64,000 nt of DNA, from contig CM060972.1 in NCBI GenBank assembly GCA_030765045.1, positions 57,426,971 to 57,490,970 on the forward strand, read 5' to 3'. Below are positions 1 to 10,832 of the stretch, piece after piece (the first letter of the stretch is position 1; every line of letters begins with the position of its first letter). This DNA comes from Tenodera sinensis (Eukaryota; Arthropoda; Insecta; Mantodea; Mantidae). The notes under the pieces were generated by a model. That model saw only the letters and a list, made by a program, of their open reading frames with translations. It ran no database searches and had not been told where the DNA came from. Position numbers and translations under genes: made by a program.

Positions 1-380
1 ATAACAAAGTGATTCCAGAAACTATTGACTATCAGCTTATTTATGAGAAGTTCAAGAAGAGCTGTATTTTCCAGTGAATTTGCTGGCACTTGGCCTGGAC
101 GATAAAAGCAAGTGAGCGAGGCGTGTTGGGGCAGTTTTTCAGAGTTGAGTATTCAGTTAGTTTTTAAGCATATTTTGCATGCAGTCAGTGTTGAGAGAGT
201 TTGAGTGTGTGTATAGTCAGAAACAGTTTTAGATATTTAACCATCAGGTCAAAGTTGTTTGTTGTGATGCAGTGTATCGCCAAAAGTAGCTGTTTATTAG
301 GCAGAGACAGTAGCAGAACTCTGCGCAGTAGTGTGTCAAAGTTATGAAAGGACTGAACAGCTGTGTTAACTATAAACAGA
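1..380. other. Unassigned sequence, serpin downstream intron
   Basis: I see no exon, repeat or RNA gene here. The minus strand should belong to a serpin intron, because the last serpin exon visible in the window ends at 4,302 and later exons must lie at or beyond this end. No serpin-like reading frame was recognised. Confidence 0.4.
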
Positions 381-786
381 AACTGTGTTTTTCTTCTTCT
401 TCTTTTCCTGATTACCCTCCCCCTATGTAGGACTTACACCCCCTAGGACTTACAAGCCAGTGCCTAGGGTCAGACACCTGTTGGGGAGCACAGGAACCTA
501 TGGACTGGACAGAGTGAAGACCTGGAAGCAGGTGGTCAGCCAAGCACCAGATATGATAGTAAGGAAGAGGATGATATGAAATCCAGGTGAAATTGATGAT
601 CGGAAAGGTTATAATGGGGCAATTGGTGGAATGAATGGCAGGGGAAATCAGAGAACCTGGAGAAAACTCACCCAGATGCTGCTTCATATACCACGAATAC
701 CACATGTGGGTGCCTGAAATCAAATCCGGGCTGCCTAGGTGGTAGGCGAGCAGTCTAACCACTCAGCCATGGTGCTGCCAACTGTG
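381..786 (-). mobile_element. tRNA-derived SINE (family A), copy 1
   Basis: This is one of three closely similar copies in the first 4.2 kb. The tRNA-like head lies at the high-coordinate end. On the minus strand it contains an A-box-like segment around a GAGTGGTTAGAC core and a degraded B box. The body runs towards lower coordinates and ends in a short GAA-rich tail (CTT on the plus strand, about 388-408). The 7-bp sequence AACTGTG occurs at both ends (381-387 and 780-786) and looks like the target-site duplication. Apparent reading frames across it are not coding. It lies in the serpin intron downstream of exon 3. Confidence 0.75.
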
Positions 787-1134
787 ATTCAAATTTAAGG
801 GAAATAAAGTGACAGAAAATGTTTTCATTAGCTCTTGTCTTTTAGGCTGGGACATGCCTCCTGCATTCCATTGTAGAATTCTTAAAGTATTGGAATTGTT
901 GTGATGAAATTTGCCTAAAGATGTCCCCACCCGGAGATCCGATTGGGGGACATTAGCACGAATGCTAATGGCTTCATTGCCAGATGCAAAGCACTGGAAA
1001 ACAACAACAAGTGACAGAAAATGTAACTGAAGGTTTCATTTGCCACAATATATTTTATACCTACATAAAAGTACAAAAATGACCATTTTTACCTCTAAAA
1101 AGGAGCTCAATCTGCAGCTTAGAGAAATAAACTA
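787..1134. other. Unassigned intronic sequence
   Basis: No gene is recognised. A GC-richer patch around 918-955 looks unlike its AT-rich surroundings and may be a remnant of a short interspersed element, but I could not assign it to a family. Confidence 0.35.
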
Positions 1135-1310
1135 CATGTCATCCAGAATAAAGAGCACTCCAGAGGCTTTCCAGAAAATTCAAGATATACATTTCATCTG
1201 CCATGCAAATATCTTAACTCTTATGGCATTTGATTCAAAATTGTCTGAGCCATTTTGAGAAAATTTTCAATCTAAAGGATAATTTTGGGTGGAGAAATTT
1301 TCTTGAAAGA
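1135..1310 (+). repeat. Partial copy of the AC-microsatellite-bearing repeat
   Basis: It shares the 5' half of the dispersed repeat seen at 10,325-10,832 and 22,072-22,615 (minus). All have a GTCATCCAGA start, an AAGATATACATTTCAT block, a GAGCCAT block and a GGGTGGAGAAATTTTCTT block in the same order. The microsatellite and the 3' half are missing here. Confidence 0.6.
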
Positions 1311-2044
1311 AAAGTCAATCAGCTTAGTGGATCTTTTGAACAGAATCTAAGCCTGCAAAAGTCAATCAATTTGCAGTGCTGGCAAGATTGCTGCAAGAAT
1401 GATTGCTAGGTTTTCTTTTTGTTTTCGTTTTCTAAAATGAGCCATGTTGCTACTATAACTTTACAAGGCAAGCATAACATTAGTGCTGATTGGTACAAAA
1501 ATGTGTGTTTATAGTAAATTTTTTAAAAACTTTGTGAAAAACACCTGAAAGAAAAAATATTTTTACATCATGGTAATGTATCATTCCACACAGGAAAACT
1601 ACAGCTGTGTATTTGAATGCCCCAAAGGTCAGCATTACCTCCTAGCACATTGTAATATCTTTTTGTTTCCAAGAATTAAAGATAAAATGCATGGAATCAC
1701 TCTTCCCTCCATGGATGAAGCAGTAGAACATTAATGCTGATTCCAAAGTACCTCAGGAATAATGGCATCACTGCTTTAAGGTCTGGTTTCATTAAATGCA
1801 AACTTGTATAATTGTTAAAGGGGAATATTTTTAAAAGTACACAAAACGAATTTAGTAAAATGCACTATTTGCGACCATCTCTCAATTCCTTATTGCCTTA
1901 TGGTCTAGCAAGGGATGAGGAATGATTACTGACCAATGACACTGGTTGACAGTTGCAATACGGGGCTAGAGGTGTGGCACTGTAATGAGGACAAGGAAAG
2001 GTGGGGGGTTGCAGATAAACTTTGTCACGTAGAAAAGCCACACT
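1311..2044. other. Unassigned intronic sequence
   Basis: AT-rich sequence with no open frame of note, no exon-like segment with splice sites that I could support, and no recognised repeat. Confidence 0.4.
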
Positions 2045-2310
2045 TTAATTTTCTTCTTCTTGTTCTAGTTCTTGTTGTTGTTGTTCTTCTTCCTCTTCCT
2101 CTTCTTCTTCATCTTCCTCATCTTCTTCATCTTCCTCATCTTCTTCATCATCCTCATCCTCTTCCTCTTCTTCTTCATCTTCTTCATCATCCTCCTCCTT
2201 CTCCTCCTCCTCTTTCTCTTCCTCTTCCTCCTCCTGCTCCTACTCTTCCTCTTCCTACTCTTCCTCTTCCCCTTCTTCTGCTGCTTCTTCTTCTTCTTTA
2301 TCTGATTACC
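2045..2310. repeat. Polypyrimidine CTT/CTC tract, expanded SINE tail
   Basis: About 260 bp of almost pure pyrimidine on the plus strand, mainly CTT and CTC triplets with CAT interruptions. It abuts the tail end of SINE family A copy 2, whose other copies end in only 15-25 bp of the same motif. The tract is therefore best read as an expanded SINE tail. The long hydrophobic or proline- and leucine-rich frames across it are low-complexity artefacts. Confidence 0.8.
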
Positions 2311-2672
2311 CTCCCCTTATGTATGACTTACATCCCCTAGGAATTACAAGCCAGTGCCTAGGGTCAGTCGTCTGTCAGGCAGCACAGGAACCTATGGACT
2401 GGACAGAGTGAAGACCTGGAAGCGGGTGGTCAGCCAAGCACCCGGTATGATAGTGAGGAAGAGGATGATATGAAATGCAGGTAAAATTGATGAATAGAAA
2501 GGTGTTGATGGAGCAACTGGTAGAATGAGTGGCAGGGGAACCAGAGAGCCTGGAGAAAACCCATCCAGATACCATTTCATCCACCATGAATACCACATGT
2601 GGGTCCCTGGGATCAAACCTGGGTCATCTAGATGGTAAGCCAGTGGTCTAACCACTTGGCCATGGCACCACC
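2302..2672 (-). mobile_element. tRNA-derived SINE (family A), copy 2
   Basis: Same structure and orientation as the copies at 381-786 and 3,775-4,162. The tRNA-like head is near 2,600-2,672 and the body runs to about 2,302, followed by the giant pyrimidine tail. The flanking bases are only loosely similar, so no clean target-site duplication can be claimed. Confidence 0.75.
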
Positions 2673-3760
2673 CAAGTACAGAAAGTCATGGCTAATAAAA
2701 CATCCTATGCATAACATGCAGGAATTTGACACAGAAAACAAATGTCACATGTAAACAGGGTGCAATAAATATAATGTATCTAATTTATAAGTTGTAGTTT
2801 TTTTGACAAAGCCTGTGTAATTATTATAATTAAAAAGGCAAATAAATAATAAAAATGGGAATATAACAGCAAATTTTTAAGAATTTTATGTAACAATTTG
2901 TTTGAAAATATCGTAGTAGCAGCGGCTCATCAAACCAGATACAAAGTCAGGTACCTCACACCACTACATTTCTAGCCAACACTTGACAATGGTGGGTTAG
3001 AACAAAGGCTGTTTTCACACAGCTTCAAGTGCAAGGCATGTTACAAGAAGCTTTGCAATATGTTAGTTTCCAGAAAAATCACTGATACCTAAATTTCAGC
3101 TATATAAGTGAGTTGGATGGACAGAAGAGTCAGTTTTAAGTGAATGAGTAGAACTGTCAGAGCAAGCTGTGTACAGTTGAGCAGTGTTTTTATCAAGATT
3201 AAGGATTAACTGTGAGATCCATCATGAGTTATAAATTGTGATTCAGTTTTAGAAGTGAAATTACATTAAAAATAACTGGACTTATCTTTTGTCACAATAT
3301 TATAACCTACTCTAACCATATGTAAATCTATGGCCTCATAACCAGATTTTATAATTATAAATTATAACTCTTGGGGCATGCTAGCAAAATAAAATAAAAT
3401 GCACTTACGATAAAATATGGCGTCAACTATAAAAAAGTTTCTAAACTAGCCTAACATTGCATTCCAACTGTTTCAACATGTTTATATCCATCTAGGTAAT
3501 TAATGGATATTTTCATATGATGGATATTAATAATCAATAAATCATGGTTGAACAGCTGGAGTAGGGAGCATGAACTAAGGTGGCTTACTACCCAGGAGAG
3601 AGCGACAGCCTTCACTTTGGTTTGCCATCCTGTTGTTTCCATGTCTATCATATGGCACATAAACTGCACTCTGTAGCGATACTGGCAAGCCTGGTGCCTG
3701 TTGGTTGAACCAGTCATGTGCCTTTATGTTGCCATCACATGCCCAGTACACCTTCACATA
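2673..3760. other. Unassigned intronic sequence
   Basis: About 1.1 kb, AT-rich, between two SINE copies. Minus-strand frames at 3,451-3,717 and nearby have no recognisable domain and no supported splice context. I see no next serpin exon in it. Confidence 0.4.
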
Positions 3761-4176
3761 TGCTCCATACTCTTCTTCTTCTTCCTCTTTACCTGATTCA
3801 CCTCCCCTTATGTAGGACTTACAACTCCTAGGACTTACAAGCCAGCCTAGGGTCAGATGCCTATCGGGGAGCACAGGAATCTATGGTCCGGACAGAGTGA
3901 AGACCTGGAAGCGGGTGGTCAACCAAGCACCAGGTATGAGAGTGAGGAAGAGGATGATATGAAATGCAGGTGAAATCCATAATTGGAAAGGTGATAATGG
4001 AGCAATTGGTGGAATGATAGGCAGGGGAAACCGGAGAACCCAGAGAAAACCCACCCAGACACCACTTCATCCTCCATGAATACCACATGTGGGTCCCTGG
4101 GATCGAACCTGGGCTGCCTAGGTGGTAGGCAAATGCTCTAACCACTCGGCCATGGTGCCACCTGCTCCATACTCTT
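3761..4176 (-). mobile_element. tRNA-derived SINE (family A), copy 3, with 14-bp TSD
   Basis: This is the best preserved copy. On the minus strand the head carries TGGCCGAGTGG (Pol III A box, Ser/Leu-tRNA-like) and GGTTCGATCCC (B box) near 4,150-4,100. The body ends in a GAA-rich tail at about 3,775-3,790. The element is flanked by a perfect 14-bp duplication, TGCTCCATACTCTT, at 3,761-3,774 and 4,163-4,176, which fixes its ends at 3,775-4,162. This is direct evidence of target-primed retrotransposition. Confidence 0.88.
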
Positions 4177-4301
4177 GAAGTTCTATTTAAAGCTGTCCAA
4201 CACTTGTTCATTACCTTTTTCAGCAGCATCTGAGCTATAAATAGAATAAAATGCTAGGCTTTCCTTTTATTAGCATTATTTTAGGTATATACAATACTTA
4301 C

Positions 4302-4484
4302 CCGATGGGAATATATGAGAGCTGCTAGACAATCTCTGTTATTTTGAGGGTTTTGCCTTAATAATGCAGTCAATTCTCGTTCTGTGTTCCCTTGGGCACC
4401 CTGCTGTACTACGCTGAGAGCAGAATAGATATTATATGGAGACACAATGATGTTACCAGTTGCCCCTCCACTGGACACGATCAC
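4302..4484 (-). CDS. Serpin exon 3 (N-terminal serpin core)
   Basis: This 61-codon exon encodes part of a serine-protease-inhibitor-fold protein. It begins after a TTGCAG acceptor (minus strand, ending at 4,485) and ends at a GTAAGT donor (4,301-4,296), both in phase 0. The peptide contains NIIVSPYNIYSALSVV, then GAQGNTERELTALL, which is the helix B / strand 6B signature of serpins (SPxSIxxAL...GAxGxTxxEL). It is residues 40-100 of the spliced protein. Metazoan serpins are about 370-420 residues, so roughly three quarters of the protein, including the hinge and reactive-centre loop that set target specificity, is encoded at lower coordinates outside this window. Inhibitory or non-inhibitory status cannot be judged. 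Confidence 0.92.
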
Positions 4485-4609
4485 CTGCAATACACATCAA
4501 AATGTAACTAAAATACAGTTGTAAATCAACTCATCAAACATTTAATGCCTTCATTTGAGAAATTAAACTTTGAATTCTAAACAGTAACTAAAAAATTTCT
4601 TTCTAATTA

Positions 4610-5109
4610 TTGATATTATTCCTAGGACATTTTATCCTTTACAGGCTGCAATCACCTTTCCGAGCCTCTAGGTACATAAAACAAATGTTAATTCATGTTA
4701 AAGGTAATTTGGATAACATAACAACGAACACAGATATGCATGCATATAACACCAAGAACAGAAACAAACTTAAGATAACAGCCCATAGAACAAAACTTTT
4801 TCAGAAATCTTTTAAATACAATGGCATAAAAATATTTAACCAACTACCAGAACGTTTAAAGAGTATTAAATCAGAAACTAAGTTTAAAAAGGAAATTAAA
4901 AAATTCCTAAATCTTAACCAGTTCTACTCAATGGAAGAACTTACGAGTTACATAAATAAGAATTGAGAAATTGTATTGTATTAACTATTGTATATGCACT
5001 TTGTATTGTACATTGATACATTGAATATAAGCTTTTGTATAGCATTAATTGTGACACATCTTACATCTTCCTGCAAGATAAATAAGATGAATAAATTGAA
5101 AATTGAAAA
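4610..5109 (+). pseudogene. 3' end of a non-LTR retrotransposon (RT C-terminus)
   Basis: A frame ending at 4,966 reads like the extreme C-terminus of arthropod non-LTR reverse transcriptases. It has HAYNTKNRNKL, then HRTKLFQKSF, then GIKIFNQLPERLKSI, and a basic KFKKEIKKFL segment. The matching pattern in the family is an 'xxYNTR ... HRTxLF ... GxKLFNxLP' tail. A short 3' UTR follows and ends around 5,080-5,109 in repeats of AAATTGAAAATTGAA type. The 5' part is missing, as is usual for truncated LINE insertions. It lies antisense to the serpin in intron 2. Confidence 0.65.
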
Positions 5110-5111
5110 AA

Positions 5112-5265
5112 ACTCTTAACTCAGTCTGGGTGGCTCAGTTGGTCTAATTATCCCAAAGTGGTAGGTTCAAACATAGGCCAGATAGATGTTTATTAAGTGA
5201 GCTAGAATTACTGGCATGCCAGCGCTGATATGATTCTGGAAATTAACAGTGTAACGAGAGTAGGT
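5112..5265 (+). mobile_element. tRNA-derived SINE (family B), degraded copy
   Basis: It resembles the better copy at 15,146-15,370 over its length: GTCTGGGTGGCTCAGTTGGT (A box region), then a degraded B box AGGTTCAAAC, then the body with the TGCCAGCGCTGATATGATTC block. Several deletions and substitutions show it is old. Confidence 0.65.
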
Positions 5266-5605
5266 GTGCAGAGTTTGATTGACCTCTGCAACACATAACT
5301 GCCAATTAGTCATTCTTGCACTAATAGTTTCTGAATCTAAAGATGTTTTCAGTTTATCCCAGTATTGGAATCATCTGATTCATACAAGTTGTCATCCATA
5401 GATAAGGCATCATCATCACAAGGTTGATCCTTGGGATTTTTTAATCATACTCCTGTTTACTCCTGAAAAGTGTTAACATACTACTTGCAATGGGAAAGCA
5501 ATATTGCATGACAAATGTCAGAAATATGCAATGAGAGTAAGCACAAACAGTTTGTTTGACCTGTGCAACACATAACTGCTGATTAGTCATTCTTGCAACT
5601 AATGA
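5255..5605. repeat. Direct repeat pair of about 75 bp
   Basis: Two related segments, about 5,257-5,330 and 5,533-5,602, share GAGAGTA, GCAACACATAACTGC and ATTAGTCATTCTTGCA in the same order with about ten differences. The sequence between them (about 200 bp) is unassigned. This could be a local duplication or the edges of an unrecognised element. Confidence 0.5.
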
Positions 5606-5748
5606 AATAAACAGCAAACAACTGAGTAAAGCACAATGTTAGATGTCCTAGTCAGGCAATTGTATTGGTGTGCTTGTTTGCAAACTATAACGTTTAAATA
5701 AATCTACAGGTCTCTTAGGTTTCTAGCAACCAATGGAGGGTTTACAAG

Positions 5749-6131
5749 GAACATGTTTCACAAGCTATTGCTTTCATCCTCAGCCTGGATCTAATGGGCA
5801 ACAATGGAGACAAGATTCCAGGTGGCAGTTGCAGAAGTAGGGTCATTTGATCTTCTTGTGATGAAATATTTGGGTTGTGATTTCAAAGTTTGTAACATAC
5901 TACTTCTTTTTGATGATGTGGATGTTCTCTCATGTCTGCAGAACTGAAAGCCTGGGAAAACATCTACATCATCAAAAGAAAGCAAAATGTTATGAACTTG
6001 GAAACCACTCCATTGAACAACCCCAATAGTTTCACCACCAGAAAACCAGCCACTTCTGCAATCACCAGCTGTAATTTTGTCTCCAGTGTTCTAGGCTCAG
6101 GATGGGAGCAACAGTTCTGAAATATGTTTTA
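5749..6131. repeat. Imperfect palindrome, arms about 190 bp, in serpin intron 2
   Basis: The segment 5,749-5,938 aligns end to end with the reverse complement of 5,940-6,131. Shared blocks in order from the outside are AACATRTTTCA, ATCCTSAGCCT, TGGAGACAARATT, TTGCAGAAGT, TTGGGKTTGT, AAGTTYRTAACAT and TTTTGATGATGTRGATGTT. I estimate 65-75% identity between arms and almost no spacer. It looks like two copies of one sequence joined head to head, or a fold-back element. Transcribed from either strand it would form a long hairpin. Confidence 0.75.
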
Positions 6132-6391
6132 GTATTATTTCTTTGTTGTTCGTGATGTTCTTGAAATCATCAATATTGTGCATGACCTCCGATAAAACCC
6201 ATACAGCAGCAACATCCTGCAGTCTGTATGGAAGCTATAGTAAAAGTTGTTAACCCTAAACTCATATTTTTGTAGTACTATTTTAATTTTATTTTGTATT
6301 TGTTATATCATAAGATGCATAGTAGCCCTGAATGAAATACCTACGTTTTTTAAAGTAATTATAAACATTGATTCCTTAAATGAGGTCCTAC

Positions 6392-6495
6392 CTTCAAACT
6401 GTTCAATGCAAATTCTCCTATAGATTGGGCCAAGCTATCTTGTGTCCCTTGAAGGCTCCAACATGTAGTGGCTGCACTGACAACCAACAACAAAC
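6392..6495 (-). CDS. Serpin exon 2 (signal peptide and helix A)
   Basis: This 104-bp exon follows a TTTTTTTGCAG acceptor on the minus strand (AG ends at 6,496) and ends in AAG before a GTAGGA donor (6,391 downward). Joined to the 13 coding bases of exon 1 it completes codon 5 and reads MHLLGLLLVVSAATTCW as a hydrophobic signal peptide. Mature-looking sequence follows, with DSLAQSIGEFALNSLK, the usual amphipathic helix A of serpins. It ends in phase 0 and joins exon 3 in phase 0. A secreted (haemolymph or salivary) serpin is inferred from the signal peptide. No frameshift or stop is seen. Confidence 0.87.
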
Positions 6496-6689
6496 CTGCA
6501 AAAAAATTCAAACTCTTAATAAAATGTTAAGAGATCAATGGCATAATCCGTCACATACCCATGACAACTTGAGGTGCACGAGTTCACAGGGGTTTTAATT
6601 AAGTCAGATGGTATTGAAACAAAAGCAAAAGTGTATTTCAAAGGTAAACATTTTCCCATTTCAGGCAGTGTGCTTTTTTGTCCCATCCC

Positions 6690-8247
6690 TTAATAAAGTG
6701 TAAAGATTGTTAGACCAAGAGCAAAGGTTTGGTTATTTACAGCCGAGGTTACGTCTCCAAGGCAGCGATTAGAGCGATTAGACAGTTCGCCTATCACCAA
6801 AGTGGCCGTGGTTTGAAGACGGACGGCTGCAAATTTCTGTTCCGGCCAGTGTGCGTTAAGCTTAGGACAACTCTCGGCGAAAATTGAAAGACTTACTAAG
6901 TGACAGTGAAAACAGAATGGTGTCAGAAGTGGCACTGAAGGCCACAATGAGAAAATAAAGAATTATTAAGTGAAATGAAGTCAAGGATATTTCGAATGGA
7001 GAGAATGATTGCCAGAATGAGAAATGAAATGGAAAATGGAGAACGAAAATGAAACCTGGAACGGAAAAGATGAAAATAGAAATAAACAGTATTATGGCAG
7101 AAATGAAGAATGAAACTGAGAAAGTGAAATCCGGAATGAAGGAGATAAGTTAAAATGATGTGAAAACAAATGAAATCCCAGAAAAGTTTTGATATCAACT
7201 CAGAGAAAAAGACGACATCGCAAAAGAGTCAGAAGAAAATTAAATGAGTGTCTACATCAGCAAGAAAAATGACAGAAACTGCAATGAACGGGCTTCCACA
7301 CCAGTAGACCAAAGAAAGAGGATGAAGATGGAGGAATTGCCCCGCAACCTGGAAGGCAATATGCGCGCCGAGATTTCTGTAGATTGTGGATCGAACAGCT
7401 CTAAGGAGGGAGCTGTGCTACGCAATGGATATGGCAAAGGTTATCGGCAGATCGACAGTGGGCAGTAGGAACTGTAAACAAGATGAGCCACGCCTCACCC
7501 AGTGCAAACACGATAAATGCTATCGCCAGAGGACTAGAACCTTCTGGATATTTCGACTTCTCGAACGTTCTGGAAAACTCTTAGGCGAGTTCATTGGCGA
7601 AGCGAGTCAGTTTTGTAATATTCGAGAGAAAGTTAGTCTGGTGAAGAGAGTTAGCGGATCTGGTGAAGTGAGCCTCGTGGAGCGAGTGAATGAAGGAGCA
7701 AGTGCATGTGTTTCTGGTGTGACGAGAAGCGCTGTTCTCCGAGTGAGTTGATGGTGACATGTAATGAGTACTGTTACTTCACTTGGTTGAAGAACGCTTT
7801 GCGTTCGATTCCCCAGCGAGTGAACTGTCCGGAAGAAGTTGCATCGTGTTTATCTCATTTCGACGCGAACAAACAGAAGAGACATCCAACAGAGGAACTA
7901 GCTCACATTAGTGAAGTGGCACAGTGGACTAAGAAAACTTGGACGAGATTATTAAATAACAATGAAAATAATGATTGGAAGCATATGAATTAAGTCGCTT
8001 GCAACACCATAGCATGTCTCAAATCGTTGCCCTACTAGCATGCTATAGAACAGGGTAAGAAAGGATAGAACCTTGCAGAGAGGACTCGACACGTCGACCT
8101 TGACAATATTTTGCACTATGCCCCTGTGATGTACCCCAGAAGGAGTGGAGACAGAGGGCGGCCGACCCAAGGAGTCACGACAGAGAAGAGGGCAAGGTAC
8201 CTACTATTTTCCAGATTGAAACTCCCCGGCGGCGTATGTACAACCGG
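6690..8247 (+). other. Possible decayed LTR-retrotransposon, otherwise unassigned
   Basis: The stretch is compositionally different from its surroundings, with GA-rich sequence at 6,940-7,240 and GC-richer sequence at 7,480-7,860. At 6,918-6,932 lies TGGTGTCAGAAGTGG, which resembles primer-binding sites of Ty3/gypsy (Mag-like) elements and sits where such a site would follow an LTR. No paired LTR, no gag zinc knuckle and no protease, RT or integrase domain was found. The assignment is weak, and no gene is supported in these 1.5 kb. It lies inside serpin intron 1. Confidence 0.25.
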
Positions 8248-8881
8248 AGTACCCATGGTATATATATAAAAATCTATATAATAACCCTGGCACCTAATTA
8301 CTTACACCAGGGCTAATATGCCAGATCTTTAAAATTTATTTATTCTACACATTCATACATACAACATACTTTACAGAAAAATTTTAAAATAAAATTACAA
8401 AATAATATAATATATAACAAATTATAAAGATAGATAAATTAAATTATATATCATAAAACAAAACACAAGAAAATAAGAACAAAAACACAAATTATAACAT
8501 TTCACACATAATCACTCTAAGAAATAAATGCTCTAAAACAATAACAAATCATTTCAAACAATCAAAATACAATAACATTTCTAAATAAATTAATATATGT
8601 ATATATATATATATATATTAAAAGAAAAAAACAATAAAATTGTAAAATTAAAACAAATTAATCTCCTCAATACAACAAAATATAAATTTCATACACAACA
8701 TCACTCACAACTACAAACTATTACTAAACAATAAACAAATATATAAAATTAAATTATTAATTATAATTATTACATAAAATTATAAATTATATTATTACTA
8801 CTAATATCATTATCATCATGATCATTATATCATTAAATCATTATATAGATTTTTATATATATATATTATAGTACCCATGGT
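8248..8881. mobile_element. AT-rich MITE-like insertion with TIRs and 12-bp direct repeats
   Basis: The 12-bp sequence AGTACCCATGGT occurs at 8,248-8,259 and again at 8,870-8,881. Just inside lie inverted repeats: 23 bp at 8,260-8,282 (containing AAAAATCTATATAAT) match the reverse complement of 8,840-8,862. The 610-bp interior is extremely AT-rich and has no coding potential. Direct repeats outside inverted repeats fit a small non-autonomous DNA transposon, although 12 bp is longer than most MITE target duplications. It appears to split an older SINE whose head lies at about 9,195. Confidence 0.5.
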
Positions 8882-9195
8882 CTAGGACATCCCACAGGGA
8901 TTTGGAGATTGGGGACCGCCCCACCGAACGGCGAAGGTTTACATAGCGCATAATCCCTGCCATGCAACGCCGAGACCCCTGTCTGAAAGAGACCAGCCAG
9001 ATGAAGGGTGAAAGGAAATGGGAAGTGAAATGGAAAGGAGGGACAGAAAATTAGGGTTATGTAATGAACCTAAACAGCATTCGTCTGGCAACTCGGAGAA
9101 ACCTAGAAAAAAACCATACTCAGGTAGTCTGAACCCGCGACCTCCTGAATGCGGGCCTCAGAGGACACAAACCTGAGCCATCCTCCTCGGTTAAA
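8882..9195 (-). mobile_element. tRNA-derived SINE remnant (family C)
   Basis: On the minus strand the sequence from 9,195 downward reads GAGGATGGCTCAGGTTTG (A-box-like), then GGTCGCGGGTTCAGAC (B-box-like), then a body that continues to at least 8,882 and perhaps beyond the AT-rich insertion. The head differs from families A and B. No target duplication could be identified because the other end is interrupted. Confidence 0.5.
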
Positions 9196-9411
9196 GCATA
9201 GGTTGTAATACAAGCAATGAAGGGTTTTGATGAAGTGACTGGCGAGAGTTGTTATGACATTGTAAACAAGTTGTAAACAGTTCATTATACCGATGATCCG
9301 TGGCTAAAATTAATAGACGAAGTTATGTGCCGATTTTAAACACGCCTAATAATTCATCGTAAAATTAAAAGAGCTTAGTCAGTCCAAAAAGTGGTGGACA
9401 CCAGATATGAA

Positions 9412-9655
<244 letters not shown>

Positions 9656-9719
9656 TAATAATAATAAACAGTATTTTCGCTTTTATAGTCTATTAGCACA
9701 GGAACAATAATTTCATTTT

Positions 9720-9843
9720 ATTAGTTACAAATTCGAACAAGCCTTAGGTAACGTGTTTCAACAACATACCGAAATTTGCCCAAAAATGCATGTTTGGACG
9801 TTCCCCGAATAAAAAAAGGGAATTTCAGGAACAAGCGCGCGCA

Positions 9844-9907
<64 letters not shown>

Positions 9908-9990
9908 ACAGCACAAATAATAAAACATGATGTGTTGCATTCACATGACTTTCTCTACTACATATTATACCAACCATTCTTACAAACTCT
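9720..9990 (-). repeat. Diverged copy of the AC-microsatellite-bearing repeat
   Basis: On the minus strand the order is TTTGTGCTGTTAATC, a (TC)n run, an (AC)n run (plus strand GT/GA at 9,844-9,904), then TTTTTTTATTCGGGG and a diverged tail. This mirrors the arrangement in the plus-strand copies at 10,325-10,832 and 14,615-14,860, where TTGTGCTGTYCACA precedes the microsatellite and TTTTATTCAGGGG follows it. Confidence 0.45.
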
Positions 9991-10324
9991 TATTCCGTAT
10001 CTTCTTAGTGTTAGTTGAGATAAACATTTGCAGAAATTGTCTTATTGCTCATTTCCTTGTAGGTACAACGGAAATATAAGAATAAAGTAAGCTTGGAGCG
10101 ATAGTCAAATCTTTTAAATCTTTTCACGATTAACATATAAAAAAGGAATAATGATGTTCCACTTGACAGAAGTTTAAGTTCTCCAAAACTCACACAAATA
10201 ACAAGAAATATCTCCAAAATGATTCTCTCTATAAAAAAAATTATTTGGACATAAACCGTGTATATTAGCAAGATCTACATGTTTTCTAGAGTAAGACTTG
10301 GTCTATCTCTTGCGGTTTGCCAGT
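9991..10324. other. Unassigned intronic sequence
   Basis: AT-rich, with no recognised repeat or exon. Confidence 0.4.
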
Positions 10325-10630
10325 TATGTAAAAGTCATCCAGAGTAGATACGACTACAGAGGCTATAGCCATAAAATTCAAGATATACATTTCATTTACC
10401 ATAAAAATAATATCAAACATATGGAATTTTAATCAAAATTGTTAGAGCCATCTTCAGGATAATCAAAACTTTCGAAAAAGTTGCCATGTAAAGGTAGTTT
10501 AGGGTGGAGGAATTTTCTTCTAAATCTTCGTGTCGCATCCATAAAAGACTTTAAACTTAAATACCAACTTTGGTTTTTAACCGACTTTTCGTTTTTGAGT
10601 TGTGCTGTCCACAGACTGACAGACACACAG

Positions 10631-10708
<78 letters not shown>

Positions 10709-10832
10709 GGACCTTTTTATAAAAATGCTTTTTTTTTATTCAGGGGTCTCAAAACTTATTTCCGGTGAAATCTCAACATAGAATTTTTGGGAAGAATACA
10801 ATACTTCCCCTAGTTACCAGTAGAGAAAGTAA
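10325..10832 (+). repeat. AC-microsatellite-bearing dispersed repeat, long copy
   Basis: This is the fullest plus-strand copy of a family also present at 14,615-14,860, 15,440-15,835, 22,072-22,615 (minus) and 1,135-1,310. The order is a GTCATCCAGAGTAGA start, an AAGATATACATTTCAT block, TTAGGGTGGAGGAATTTTCT, TTGTGCTGTCCACAG, then (AC)n (10,631-10,658) and (TC)n (10,658-10,706). A tail of about 105 bp follows, with TTCAGGGG, TTTCCGGTGAAATCTC, ATACTTCCCCTA and GTAGAGAAAGTAAAA. It has no coding capacity. The consistent position of the microsatellite shows it is part of the element. Confidence 0.75.

Noticed and set aside
1936..2340. Leu/Pro-rich frame resembling membrane or collagen-like protein
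   Set aside because: It is the expanded CTT/CTC tail of a SINE, without non-repetitive coding sequence.
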